From positions 19,427 to 83,426 of the forward strand of contig NZ_JACJTD010000035.1 in assembly GCF_014698505.1 (NCBI RefSeq): a stretch of DNA of 64,000 bases. The letters run 5' to 3'. The position numbers and the translations under genes are program-made. The notes below the pieces were generated by a model. It was not told the origin of the DNA. It saw nothing but the letters and a program-made list of their open reading frames with translations, and searched no databases. The DNA comes from Nostoc foliaceum FACHB-393 (GTDB lineage Bacteria; Cyanobacteriota; Cyanobacteriia; Cyanobacteriales; Nostocaceae). Shown piece after piece: positions 1 through 8,774 of this stretch (positions are counted from its first letter, which is position 1; the number at the start of each line of letters is the position of its first letter).

Positions 1-582
1 AGTAATCCTGGCGGCAACCATTCCATTTTTAGGTGGATTAACAGGACTTGTTGTCACCACGTTGTAAATATTTCTTGGCGAGAAGACTGGTGGAGATGTT
101 CTCGGTGAAGTTTCTGTTGCTATAGCTTGCTCTTGTTGCCCACCAGTATTTGTTGAGGGTACATTTTCAGCTTCTGGAGTAGGTAATTGCACCATCCAGC
201 GTTCACGAAGTGTCCCCGCAGGGGATTCGCCAGTTCTGCCAACAAATTGTACTCTCTTAGGGTCAAAAGTATAACCAGGAGTTAGTTCAACGACTATGCG
301 CGTTGTTTGTTCGTCAAACTGCCCAACACGGATAGCGCGAATTGCACCGCCCACCTGTTGGGTTAGCTGCGGACGCTCAAATGTGGTTCCTGGCAAATCT
401 ATTACCAAACGAGTGGGGTTAAAAATTAATTGTGCTTGGGGTTGAACATTCCCTAAAGTATTAATTTCCAGCCTGTTTTGATTGGCATCAAAACGCCAAG
501 ATTCGAGTTTCGCGGCCATTGCCGGCGACGATAACATGAAGATAGTCCCAATAGTACTGGATAGTAACCAGCGTAATTTCAC
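1..582 (-). CDS. amiC2: N-acetylmuramoyl-L-alanine amidase, N-terminal part (AmiC2-like, cut by window edge)
   Basis: Only the first 194 codons are in the window; the frame is open to base 1. The GTG start at 582 follows an AGGAG Shine-Dalgarno. A signal peptide (about residues 1-23, ending AMA) is followed by an AMIN domain (about 24-130), which in this family targets the enzyme to septa. The catalytic Amidase_3 domain lies outside the window. The gene is the second of a tandem pair on the minus strand, and its first ~130 codons and its leader are nearly the same as those of the upstream copy. In Anabaena and Nostoc the second gene of such a pair (AmiC2) drills septal nanopores needed for cell-cell communication. 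The symbol is inferred from order and family, since the catalytic part is unseen. Confidence 0.85.
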   Translation of the reverse strand, partial: MKLRWLLSSTIGTIFMLSSPAMAAKLESWRFDANQNRLEINTLGNVQPQAQLIFNPTRLVIDLPGTTFERPQLTQQVGGAIRAIRVGQFDEQTTRIVVELTPGYTFDPKRVQFVGRTGESPAGTLRERWMVQLPTPEAENVPSTNTGGQQEQAIATETSPRTSPPVFSPRNIYNVVTTSPVNPPKNGMVAARIT

Positions 583-893
583 AGTCTTTTCTCCTAATTC
601 ACATTCATGGGAGCCGTTAATATCTCAACATATTGGCAAATCCTCACACCGTCACCGCGCACACTTGAGTTTTGCGCTGTTATTAAGACACAGCTAATGG
701 CGTAAAATATAGCACGCTCCTCTGATTTTGCCATGCCATTAGCTTAGATAAGTTTGACTTGCAAAGCATCAGATGACAATAACAAAGAAGCTACTCCTGT
801 CCCGCAGCAAGAATACTTAAATTGTTTTACTACTAAATTGGATAAAAATGGTCAAGATTAGATGTATTTACTCAATAATTTAGACTAAATTAC
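583..893. other. spacer between tandem amidase genes with duplicated leader
   Basis: This 311-base spacer holds the leader of the downstream amidase. Bases 583-660 match the leader of the other amidase gene (2778-2856) with only about a dozen differences, so the duplication reached beyond the coding region. The remainder is AT-rich and shows no ORF with a credible start. Confidence 0.6.
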
Positions 894-2777
894 TTATCTT
901 CTCTTTAGATACTGAAGGATGCCACGAGCGATCGCATCTGCCATTTGATTTTGGTAAGCGGAGCTTCTGAGTTTAGCGTTATCATCTCGACCGGTCAAAT
1001 AACCTGTTTCTACGAGAATCGAAGGCATAGAACTTTTTCTGAGAACAAAAAATCTGGCTCGCCGCACTCCTCTATCTCTGACATTTACATTTTGGAGAAT
1101 ACTGTTATGGACAGTGCGAGCTAGACCCAAACCACTATCGTAATAATATGTTTCTAAGCCACTGACATCAGAACGACCTGGGCCAACTGCATTAGCGTGA
1201 ATACTAACAAAGACATCAGCATTCGCCCGCTCTGCTAATTGCACGCGTCCCGGAAGAGTAACGAAATAGTCAGAATCCCGCGTCATAACTACTTGTACGC
1301 CATTTTGCTGCAAGACCTGAGCTATTCTTTTGCTAATAGGCAGTATTACATCTTTTTCTCGTAAGCCTCCCAGACCTACTGCTCCAGGGTCTTTACCGCC
1401 ATGTCCGGGGTCAATGAGAACCACCACTCGCCCATTGGTAACTCGGCGCTGTGGTTGTGTTGGAGGTTGGGGATTGGGATTGTTTGGGTCTGGGAATGGG
1501 CCCCGGTTTGGTGGTGGTAGCGGAGGTAAAGCAAAGGGGGGTCTGCCGGGGGGGATTGCAACAATTCGACGAGAGCCTTGTATTGGTAAAGCCAAAAGCT
1601 GGTCGCCGATTTGCTGGGGTTGCCCAAGTTGCACTCCGGCTGCTGGTTGAACTAAAACAACGACTGTATTAGGTTCTTGGGGTTGCAGACGTACCCGGAG
1701 AATGGGGCTATTGGGAGCAAAAGTAGGGCCTGTAACTCTGGGAGCTAACTTTGCATTGGTAATTGTGACGCGGAACAGACCTGATGATCTATCCCAACTT
1801 CCTGTGGCAGATAAAGTTTGGTCTCCTCTAATTAGGAGTTGTGTGCCATTGTCAGCCAGTTGCACAGACTCAATTGTAGCTGGCGAGTTCGCAGATGCTC
1901 TGCTGGGAAGGGAAACAGGTTCTGACTGATTGTCAAAATTATTACTTCCAGGCAATCTAACAACGCGACTGGGCAAAACTACCAAACCACCACCGTTACT
2001 ATTAGTTGCTCGCCAGTCTGGGCTATTTTTATCTACCCGTAAACTCAAGCGGACACCAGGAGGTTGGGTTTGTAATCGGGTGAATTCGACGCGGCTAATA
2101 CCATGTTTGTTAACAGGTATATTATTCGCAAGACGTGGTGATAAAGATGCGCTAGAGATATCCATGAAGATGGTAGCGCGATCGCGACTGCGAATTACCT
2201 GAATCGGAGGATTGCTACCACTAGTGCGGATGAACAACCCATCGCCTGTTACTTGTAAGCTCTCAAGTTGAGTCGCCCCTCGTGTAGTATTGGCAACCCT
2301 TGAAATATTAGGTTGCGGCTCAGAGTCTGGGGTAACAACAGTGTAAGCACTTCTGGGAGATGAGGTGGGAGGTGAGGCTACTCTATCAACTTCTGGTCTA
2401 GGTAATTGCACTGTCCAGCGATCGCCAGTTGTACCAACAAATTGCACTCGTTTGGGGTCTAAAGTATAACCAGGAGTCAGTTCGACAACTATACGTGTTG
2501 TTTCTGTATCAAACTGCCCAACACGGATCGAGCGAATTCCACCGCCCACCTGTTGGGTTATTTGTGGACGCCCAAATGTGGTTCCTGGTAAATCAATTAC
2601 CAGCCGAGTCGGGTTAAAAATTAGTTGTGCCTGGGGTTGAACATTCCCTAAAGTATTAATTTCCAGCCTGTTTTGATTGGCATCAAAGCGCCAAGATTCT
2701 AGTCTCGCGGCCATTACAGGCGACGATAGCATGAAGATAGTTCCAATAGTGCTGGGTAGTAACCAGTGTAATTTCAC
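894..2777 (-). CDS. amiC1: N-acetylmuramoyl-L-alanine amidase AmiC1-like, AMIN domains plus Amidase_3
   Basis: Zinc amidase cleaving the bond between MurNAc and L-Ala in peptidoglycan, exported to the periplasm. The 627-residue product has a signal peptide (1-23, cut after VMA), an AMIN domain (about 25-125), two further AMIN-like beta modules (about 170-270 and 300-400), a Pro-rich linker (about 408-445) and a C-terminal Amidase_3 domain (about 448-625). Visible catalytic elements are DPGHGG (His459), REKD, SIHAN and LVETGY (Glu590). The GTG start has an AGGAG Shine-Dalgarno in the same context as the downstream paralogue. In Anabaena and Nostoc punctiforme these tandem amidases make septal pores and are needed for filament integrity and differentiation. 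Function is secure; the split into amiC1 and amiC2 rests on gene order. Confidence 0.92.
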   Translation of the reverse strand: MKLHWLLPSTIGTIFMLSSPVMAARLESWRFDANQNRLEINTLGNVQPQAQLIFNPTRLVIDLPGTTFGRPQITQQVGGGIRSIRVGQFDTETTRIVVELTPGYTLDPKRVQFVGTTGDRWTVQLPRPEVDRVASPPTSSPRSAYTVVTPDSEPQPNISRVANTTRGATQLESLQVTGDGLFIRTSGSNPPIQVIRSRDRATIFMDISSASLSPRLANNIPVNKHGISRVEFTRLQTQPPGVRLSLRVDKNSPDWRATNSNGGGLVVLPSRVVRLPGSNNFDNQSEPVSLPSRASANSPATIESVQLADNGTQLLIRGDQTLSATGSWDRSSGLFRVTITNAKLAPRVTGPTFAPNSPILRVRLQPQEPNTVVVLVQPAAGVQLGQPQQIGDQLLALPIQGSRRIVAIPPGRPPFALPPLPPPNRGPFPDPNNPNPQPPTQPQRRVTNGRVVVLIDPGHGGKDPGAVGLGGLREKDVILPISKRIAQVLQQNGVQVVMTRDSDYFVTLPGRVQLAERANADVFVSIHANAVGPGRSDVSGLETYYYDSGLGLARTVHNSILQNVNVRDRGVRRARFFVLRKSSMPSILVETGYLTGRDDNAKLRSSAYQNQMADAIARGILQYLKRR

Positions 2778-3359
2778 AGTCCTTTCTCCTAATTCACGTT
2801 CATGGGAGCCGTCAATATCTCAACTCATTGGTAAATCATCACACCGTCGCCACCTAAACTTAAACTTTGATGCCTTTTGTGATTTTTTAAGTTGGTATAA
2901 ATCAGTTATCAGGTTTCATATTGGGATTAAATCTCCATGTGAAATCTTCCACCTTTAGAGGTAGGAACTCTTACTCATAAGGAAGCTAGAAAACTAATAA
3001 CTGATAACCGTTCACTGATAACTGTTTTTTGTTTTTTGCCATCAATGCACTAAATAAATAATTCCCATTACTGTCAGATAATCTAGCAAGATTTATGGGT
3101 GTTACTCCCCAATTACCTAGAAAATATTCAGATAAAGGCTCACAAGCCAATGGAGACTGGAAATAAGTAGCATTCCGAATGCTGGTAGAAATTATAAACA
3201 AACGATTATTCTACAATCACACGGGACGGAAATTTGGGGAGAGAAGTTTCCACTGCACAATCGTCAAATCTTCAAAGCTTAGTGATAGTACTTAATTCAG
3301 AGTCCTGAGTTCTGAGCGAAAATTACTCAGAACTCAGTAATAGTTACCCAAGACTTTGA
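2778..3359. other. spacer upstream of amiC1, no convincing gene
   Basis: 582 bases. 2778-2856 is the duplicated amidase leader. 2990-3030 carries short repeats of the form aactgataac. A 71-codon minus-strand frame at 2986-3201 has no recognisable domain and no clear Shine-Dalgarno, and I do not call it. The rest is AT-rich, with an imperfect cagaactca repeat just before the antiporter stop codon. Confidence 0.5.
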
Positions 3360-4838
3360 TTAGCGATCGCTAGATTCTGGGGTTACTTCCAAATTGCCAC
3401 TGTCATTTGATGCTGATACCCTCAACTGAGGTGGTTCAATTACCAACGAAGTTCCAGAGGAACCATCTAAAACCAGTTGCTCTGAGCCTGCATCCACAGT
3501 TTTTGGGTCTGGAAATACAAATCGTAACAAAGGAGGGGCTAAAAAGGTTGTCAAGATAACCATCATGATGATTGCTGCCCCTAGTGGTTTTGAGAGAGCG
3601 CCACTAGCAGCACCGACACCAGCAAATACTAATCCAACTTCCCCTCTGGGAATCATCCCCACACCAATCGCTAAACGATTGATTCCCGGTTGACCAAACA
3701 CACTTAAACCTGTGATTACTTTACCGAGAATGGCTACTATGATCAGGAAAGTTGCCATAATTAGACCTTCTCGATTGTCGGGAATTGCTGGGTTTAAAAC
3801 TCCCAAATCGGTTTTTGCCCCAACAGTGACAAAGAAAATTGGCACTAACATATCGGCAATGGGACAGACTTGCCTTTGCAGTTCTTTGCGTTTATCTGTC
3901 TCTTCCAAGACTAAACCCGCCGCAAAAGCTCCTAGAATTGCTTCTAAGTGGATGACGGCAGCAAGATATGCCATAGCAAAAGCGAAGATGAATGCTGGTA
4001 TTACCAAGCCACCGCGTGTTTTGAGTCTATCAGCGATCGCTACAAAGGACTTATTGAAAACATTCCCTAGTAGGATTGCTCCCAAAATAAAACCAGTGGC
4101 GCTGATAATCAAATAAATGACTTTGCTGACATCCACCACGCCATCTTTAGCTAAACTAGCAACTACCGCTAAAACGATGATTCCCAAAACGTCATCAATT
4201 ACGGCAGCACCCAAAATAATCTGCCCTTCTTTAGAATTGAGTCGCCCTAACTCTGACAGCACCTTGGAAGTAATCCCAATACTAGTGGCAGTCAAAGCCG
4301 CCCCTGCAAAAATTGCGGGTACAGCACCAATTCCAAATAAAGTCATTAGTCCCACAGTACCAGCTGCAAAGGGTACTACTACCCCCACTATTGCGACAAC
4401 TGTCGCTTGGATACCAACTGCCATTAAATCTTTTAAGTTCGACTCCAAGCCGATTTCAAACAGTAGGATGATCACACCCAATTCTGCCAAAACGGAAACG
4501 ACCTCAGACTGGGCTGCAAACACAGCTGGTGTAGCTTCAGGAGTTAAACCAGCAGTGATTTGAAGGAAGGACATGATCAAAGAGTTAGAACTGTCTGTGC
4601 TGCCTTCTGGAAACACTAAAAGGTGGAAAACAGAGATGCCTACTACTACACCACCGACTAGTTCGCCTAAGACAGGCGGCAAACCCACTTGGTTTGATAA
4701 CTCTCCACCAACCTTGCTGGCGAGATAAACGACTACTAAGCTTAGTAGCACTGCTGCTACTACCATTGAACTGTCTACGGCTTCTGTTGCAGTAGCCAGC
4801 AGAGGAAAAGAGAAGTTGATTGGATTTAACAAATACAT
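3360..4838 (-). CDS. CPA2-family Na+(K+)/H+ antiporter, NhaS3-like
   Basis: Inner- or thylakoid-membrane cation/proton exchanger of 492 residues. Hydrophobic segments run from about residue 22 to 440, consistent with 11-13 helices, followed by a hydrophilic acidic tail of about 60 residues. The paired aspartates of electrogenic CPA2 transporters are present as VIDD (Asp215-Asp216), and the LLFEIGLE motif of the family is at about 125-132. It resembles the cyanobacterial NhaS3 group, which handles Na+ homeostasis, but ion specificity cannot be read from sequence. It stands alone, followed by a long spacer upstream of a convergently unrelated gene. The ATG start at 4838 is followed at once by a hydrophobic stretch. 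Confidence 0.88.
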   Translation of the reverse strand: MYLLNPINFSFPLLATATEAVDSSMVVAAVLLSLVVVYLASKVGGELSNQVGLPPVLGELVGGVVVGISVFHLLVFPEGSTDSSNSLIMSFLQITAGLTPEATPAVFAAQSEVVSVLAELGVIILLFEIGLESNLKDLMAVGIQATVVAIVGVVVPFAAGTVGLMTLFGIGAVPAIFAGAALTATSIGITSKVLSELGRLNSKEGQIILGAAVIDDVLGIIVLAVVASLAKDGVVDVSKVIYLIISATGFILGAILLGNVFNKSFVAIADRLKTRGGLVIPAFIFAFAMAYLAAVIHLEAILGAFAAGLVLEETDKRKELQRQVCPIADMLVPIFFVTVGAKTDLGVLNPAIPDNREGLIMATFLIIVAILGKVITGLSVFGQPGINRLAIGVGMIPRGEVGLVFAGVGAASGALSKPLGAAIIMMVILTTFLAPPLLRFVFPDPKTVDAGSEQLVLDGSSGTSLVIEPPQLRVSASNDSGNLEVTPESSDR

Positions 4839-5310
4839 GGGTTCCGTGAAAATCCTTCTCTTTGATTTTGACGCGTTTCTGAAAAACGTCTATCTATGGA
4901 GACGCTATTGGCGGCTTAGTCAAAATAATTTGTACCATTTGTCAACTCAATCAAGCGCTGCCAGAAAACTTGCCAGAAAACTTCCCAAACCTTGACTACA
5001 GATAGTCTAGGAAGCATAGCAATTCAAAGTCTGTGAATTTATTGTCCTGTTTGATTTGAACTCGTGTGATGGGTTGGTGTATTCTTCGTAATCTCCAAAA
5101 AGGTTAGTGTAATTTTTTTAGTTTCAAAAAATGTAACCATTTCAGCTTTTGACTATGGCAGTGTCAAAGTAAGAACATACAAATCGTATCTAGCGATCGC
5201 ACTTGAGTTGTGAAAAACTTGTGGTAGCTGTTGACTTTTAACAGCCACCAGAAAATTGCTACATACGTTTATTAAAAACATCTGTGGATACTTTGAGGAG
5301 TGCAAATCTT
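4839..5310. other. divergent promoter spacer between antiporter and SIMPL gene
   Basis: 472 bases between two divergently transcribed genes, so promoters for both should lie here. It contains one HIP1 octamer (near 5194) and several AT-rich tracts. I see no coding frame and no defined operator. Confidence 0.5.
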
Positions 5311-6054
5311 ATGACTAGAGCCGCTTTACCCGGTTCTCAGTTTCCATCTGGAAACTTGTGGAAAATACTGCCTTTAGCTCTGCTGGTATGTGCAACTTTT
5401 GTACTACCTGCATTGGCGCAAGAGAAGGAGAAATTGTGGCGAACTCTCAGTGTCAGTGGTCGCGGAGTGGAAACAATTCCTACAACCCTGGCGCAAGTTA
5501 GTTTAGGAGTAGAGATTCAAGGGAAAACAGCACAGGAGGTGCAGGAAGAAGCTGCCCGGAAGTCATCTGCTGTAGTTGCGTTTCTCAAGAGCCAAAATGT
5601 CGAAAAATTACAAACTACTGGTATCCGGTTGAATCCAGTTTACAGCTACACCAATAATGTGCAGAGGATTACAGGCTATGCTGCCAGTAACACTGTGAGT
5701 TTTCGCATTCCTACCGAGAAAGCTGGTACGTTATTGGATGATGCAGTGAAAGCAGGTGCAACACAAATTAATGGTATTAGTTTTGTTGCGAATGATGAAG
5801 CGATCGCTGCTGCTCAAAAACAAGCATTAAAAGAAGCTACCCAAGATGCCCAGCAGCAAGCTGATGCTGTTTTTAGTGCCTTGGGTTTTAAAGCCAAAGA
5901 AGTGGTGAGCATTCAAGTTAATAATGCTACTCCGCCTCCACCACCACCCATGTTTTTACGGGCTGAGGCTGCAAAGGTAGCTGATGCTTCCACCCCTGTT
6001 GTTGGTGGTGAACAGGAAGTAGAAGCATCGGTGACGCTGCAAATTAGTTATTAG
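5311..6054 (+). CDS. SIMPL (DUF541) domain exported protein
   Basis: A 247-residue protein with a hydrophobic signal segment (about residues 15-38, ending in ALAQ) and a SIMPL/DUF541 domain over the rest. Family members are periplasmic or outer-membrane-associated and in Brucella (BP26) form ring-like channels; the cyanobacterial role is unknown. A run of six to seven prolines (about residues 208-214) sits near the C-terminus. I choose ATG at 5311 because GAGGAG lies ten bases upstream; an in-frame GTG at 5284 would add nine residues but has no such site. The gene ends in a heptamer-repeat hairpin shared with the convergent ssb gene. Confidence 0.85.
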   Translation: MTRAALPGSQFPSGNLWKILPLALLVCATFVLPALAQEKEKLWRTLSVSGRGVETIPTTLAQVSLGVEIQGKTAQEVQEEAARKSSAVVAFLKSQNVEKLQTTGIRLNPVYSYTNNVQRITGYAASNTVSFRIPTEKAGTLLDDAVKAGATQINGISFVANDEAIAAAQKQALKEATQDAQQQADAVFSALGFKAKEVVSIQVNNATPPPPPPMFLRAEAAKVADASTPVVGGEQEVEASVTLQISY

Positions 6055-6060
6055 TCATTA

Positions 6061-6102
6061 GTCATTGGTCATTAGCATTATTAAGAACTAATGACCAATG
6101 AC
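6061..6102. terminator. STRR heptamer hairpin between convergent genes
   Basis: GTCATTGGTCATTAG (6061-6075) pairs perfectly with 6088-6102 across a 12-base loop. It is made of TCATTAG/TCATTGG heptamers (STRR repeats) and sits between the stop codons of the convergent SIMPL and ssb genes, a natural place for a bidirectional terminator. There is no long T-run, so the terminator role is inferred. Confidence 0.6.
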
Positions 6103-6105
6103 CAA

Positions 6106-6468
6106 TTAAAAATGTTCTGAAGACATATCTCCAGTACCGCCTTCTCCATCGCGCTTAGAGCCTAATAAATCTAGTTGGTCTACTCTAATAATGGGTGTAG
6201 AACGGTTTGCTCCTGTTTGGCGATCGCTCCATGTGTCAAACTTCAAGGAACCTTTTATGCCAATTAGGCTTCCCTTACGCACATAATTACCTGCTACCTC
6301 AGCCGTCTTATCCCATAATTCCAGAGTGAACCAGTCAGGTTCATCGCTGTTGCGCGATCGTCTCTTCACTGCTAGTGTCAATCTACACTTAACGCTACCA
6401 GATTCAAAATATTTTATATCAGGGTCGCTGCCTACACGACCAACAAGGGTGACAATATTGATACTCAT
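6106..6468 (-). CDS. ssbA: short single-stranded DNA-binding protein lacking the acidic tail
   Basis: Binds single-stranded DNA during replication and repair. The 120 residues are essentially one OB-fold, starting with the typical MSINIVTLVGRVG and including WFTLELWDKTAE. The usual SSB ends in an acidic tip (like DDDIPF) that recruits repair proteins; this one stops at SSEHF with no such tip. Naturally truncated SSBs of this kind are known from Anabaena (Alr0088), where a full-length SSB is encoded elsewhere. A LexA-type palindrome lies 15-28 bases upstream of the ATG, so DNA-damage control is likely. An AGAGGT Shine-Dalgarno precedes the start. The symbol follows the Anabaena naming and is an inference. 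Confidence 0.88.
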   Translation of the reverse strand: MSINIVTLVGRVGSDPDIKYFESGSVKCRLTLAVKRRSRNSDEPDWFTLELWDKTAEVAGNYVRKGSLIGIKGSLKFDTWSDRQTGANRSTPIIRVDQLDLLGSKRDGEGGTGDMSSEHF

Positions 6469-6482
6469 ATGCGTTACCTCTT

Positions 6483-6496
6483 AGTACATGCGTACT
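6483..6496 (-). promoter_or_regulatory. LexA-type SOS box upstream of ssb
   Basis: Read on the ssb strand the site is AGTACGCATGTACT, which fits every position of the cyanobacterial LexA consensus RGTACNNNDGTWCB. It lies between 15 and 28 bases before the ssb start codon, where bound repressor would block transcription. A second match occurs ahead of uvrA at 61713-61726. Confidence 0.7.
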
Positions 6497-6794
6497 TAGT
6501 AATTTAGACTTTCATCATAGCGAATTGTGAAACACTTGAAAATAATGTGTTAAACAGTTAACAATATAGTGGACTTGAAAATTTATACATACTACTTGGA
6601 GAAACACATAAAAGTATACGGATATACTAAGCTAACCAGAGAATATCAAAAAATAGAGGCCTGAGACATAGTAAATATTCCTGGGAATCATATAAAAATA
6701 TAGTCTAGTTTACTCAACTCAGGATACAAACTTAATCGAATCAACTCTTACCGTTGTAGTCAAGAAGTATCGCACATAGGGGGCTTAGAGACGC
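6497..6794. other. divergent spacer between ssb and mreB
   Basis: 298 AT-rich bases that should hold the mreB promoter. Several TATAAT-like hexamers are visible (for example around 6690-6705) but none is decisive. No ORF. Confidence 0.4.
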
Positions 6795-7838
6795 GTGGGT
6801 ATTTTTAGGAACTTTCGCACATCATGGGATATGGGTATCGACCTCGGTACTGCTAACACCCTGGTTTATGTATCTGGTAAAGGTATTGTACTGCAAGAGC
6901 CTTCTGTAGTTGCTATTGATGTCAACGAAAAGGTAGCACTAGCAGTAGGAGAAGAAGCCAAAAAAATGCTCGGTCGCACACCTGGAAACGTGATTGCCCT
7001 CCGCCCCTTGCGCGATGGTGTAATCGCTGATTTCGATATAGCCGAGCTGATGCTGAAAAGCTTTATTCAGCGTGTAAATGAAGGTAAATCCTTAATTTTG
7101 CCCCGGATTGTCATTGGTATTCCCAGTGGTGTCACAGGAGTAGAAAGGCGAGCTGTAATGGATGCAGCTCACCAAGCAGGAGCAAGAAAAGTTTATTTAA
7201 TTGATGAACCTGTAGCTGCGGCCATTGGTGCAGGACTACCTGTTGCCGAAGCAACTGGCAACATGATCATCGATATTGGTGGTGGGACAACAGAAGTTGC
7301 AGTGCTGAGTCTTCAGGGTACGGTAATCAGCGAATCAGTACGCATTGCTGGAGATGAACTAACTGAATCGATCATTCAGTATATTAAAAAAGTTCATAAC
7401 TTAGTTATTGGTGAACGAACTGCCGAGGATATCAAGATTCGGATGGGTTCTGCTTATCCTACCAATGATGATAATGATGCCATGATGGAAGTCCGAGGCT
7501 TACACCTGCTTTCTGGTCTACCGCGAACTGTAACGATCAAAGGGCCGGAAATCCGTGAAAGCATGTTGGAACCACTATCAGTAATTATAGAAGCTGTGAA
7601 GCGGACACTGGAACGTACACCTCCAGAATTGGCAGCAGACATCATTGACAGAGGTATTATGTTAGCTGGTGGTGGTGCTTTGCTCAAAGGCATAGATACC
7701 TTAATTAGCCATGAAACAGGGATTGTCACCCACATTGCCGCTGATCCTCTCTGCTGTGTTGTGCTGGGAACAGGTCGTGTGTTAGAAAACTTTAAACAGT
7801 TGGAACGAGTTGTCACGGAAAGCTCTCGTAATATGTAA
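6795..7838 (+). CDS. mreB: rod-shape-determining protein MreB
   Basis: Actin-like ATPase forming membrane-associated filaments that position lateral peptidoglycan synthesis. The 347-residue length is standard. Nucleotide-binding motifs are visible: phosphate-1 DLGTANTLVY (about residues 16-25), phosphate-2 DIGGGTTEVAV (about 159-169) and the adenosine loop GGGALLKG (about 291-298). The GTG start gives the usual MGIFRNF N-terminus. It heads an mreB-mreC-mreD operon: mreC begins about 100 bases downstream and mreD 26 bases after that. In Anabaena, loss of MreB rounds the cells without killing them. Confidence 0.97.
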   Translation: MGIFRNFRTSWDMGIDLGTANTLVYVSGKGIVLQEPSVVAIDVNEKVALAVGEEAKKMLGRTPGNVIALRPLRDGVIADFDIAELMLKSFIQRVNEGKSLILPRIVIGIPSGVTGVERRAVMDAAHQAGARKVYLIDEPVAAAIGAGLPVAEATGNMIIDIGGGTTEVAVLSLQGTVISESVRIAGDELTESIIQYIKKVHNLVIGERTAEDIKIRMGSAYPTNDDNDAMMEVRGLHLLSGLPRTVTIKGPEIRESMLEPLSVIIEAVKRTLERTPPELAADIIDRGIMLAGGGALLKGIDTLISHETGIVTHIAADPLCCVVLGTGRVLENFKQLERVVTESSRNM

Positions 7839-7939
7839 CAAAAAAAATATCAGACTTGAGTTCTATTTGAGTTCTATTTGGGTTTTATATAAATAGAATC
7901 CAAGTAGAACTTAATTTATATAAGTATGCAAAGGTATAT

Positions 7940-8749
7940 ATGGTAACAATACGGCGTTGGTGGGATCGTAAAGGGTTGCAAATCGGGTTGTTAGCTCTAG
8001 TAGTTGGTAGTGCTTGGATATTGCGACAGACTCAAGGTGAACTAGTGCTTGAGACATACCATGCAATTACCCGTCCTTTAGAGATGTTGCAGTCAGGGCC
8101 AACTCCAGAAGAACGTCTCAGAGATGCCCGGATATTGGAATTGCAAACCCGTATAGTAGATTTGGAAAGTCAAAAGACAAAGCTACAAGATTTATTAGGC
8201 TATGTGGAAAAAGAACCACTGGCATCACGGCCAATTCCAGCACGGGTGGTAGGACGTAGTGCTGACCAGTGGTGGCAACAAGTTACTCTGAATCGCGGTG
8301 CAAATGCAGGCATTCAAGAAGGCTTTATAGTCAAGGCAGATGGCGGATTGGTGGGTTTGGTGGAAAGTGTAACTCCCAATACTAGCCGCGTGTTGTTAAT
8401 CAGTGACCTCAAGAGTCAAGTGGGTGTATCAGTTAGCCGCACAGCAGCTAAAGGTGTTTTGCGAGGAGATTCTTCTGCAGAAGCTGTGCTGGAGTTTTAT
8501 GAAAAAGTCCCAAATGTCAAAGTAGGAGATTTAGTTTCCACATCTACCTATAGTCAGAAATTTCCATCTGGCTTGGCAGTAGGACGAATCAAGTCACTGG
8601 ATTTAAAAAAACTTCCGGCATCAGTGGCAAAAATTGAGCTTTTTCCGCCAATCCGGTCTCTCGATTGGGTAGCTGTTTATCCAAAGCTAGAAAACCAAGA
8701 GTTGGAAACTCAAAAGTCGGCAAATCAAATGCCGCAAAAGTCTAAGTAA
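7940..8749 (+). CDS. mreC: rod-shape-determining protein MreC
   Basis: Bitopic membrane protein linking MreB to the periplasmic cell-wall machinery. 269 residues: a short basic N-terminus, one membrane helix (about 14-30), a periplasmic coiled coil (about 55-85) and the two-barrel MreC domain (about 95-250), followed by a Gln/Lys-rich tail. It lies between mreB and mreD in the same direction. The GTATATATGG start context has no strong Shine-Dalgarno, but the start yields the expected MVTIRRWWD N-terminus. Confidence 0.95.
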   Translation: MVTIRRWWDRKGLQIGLLALVVGSAWILRQTQGELVLETYHAITRPLEMLQSGPTPEERLRDARILELQTRIVDLESQKTKLQDLLGYVEKEPLASRPIPARVVGRSADQWWQQVTLNRGANAGIQEGFIVKADGGLVGLVESVTPNTSRVLLISDLKSQVGVSVSRTAAKGVLRGDSSAEAVLEFYEKVPNVKVGDLVSTSTYSQKFPSGLAVGRIKSLDLKKLPASVAKIELFPPIRSLDWVAVYPKLENQELETQKSANQMPQKSK

Positions 8750-8774
8750 ATTCTTTGAGAAAATCCATAGAAAA

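Noticed and set aside
2986..3201. 71-codon minus-strand frame upstream of amiC1
   Set aside because: No domain, no Shine-Dalgarno, and its C-terminus runs into short aactgataac repeats.
3712..4563. Two long plus-strand frames opposite the antiporter gene
   Set aside because: Antisense shadows of a membrane protein; composition (Ala/Thr/Pro/Ile) mirrors the real gene.
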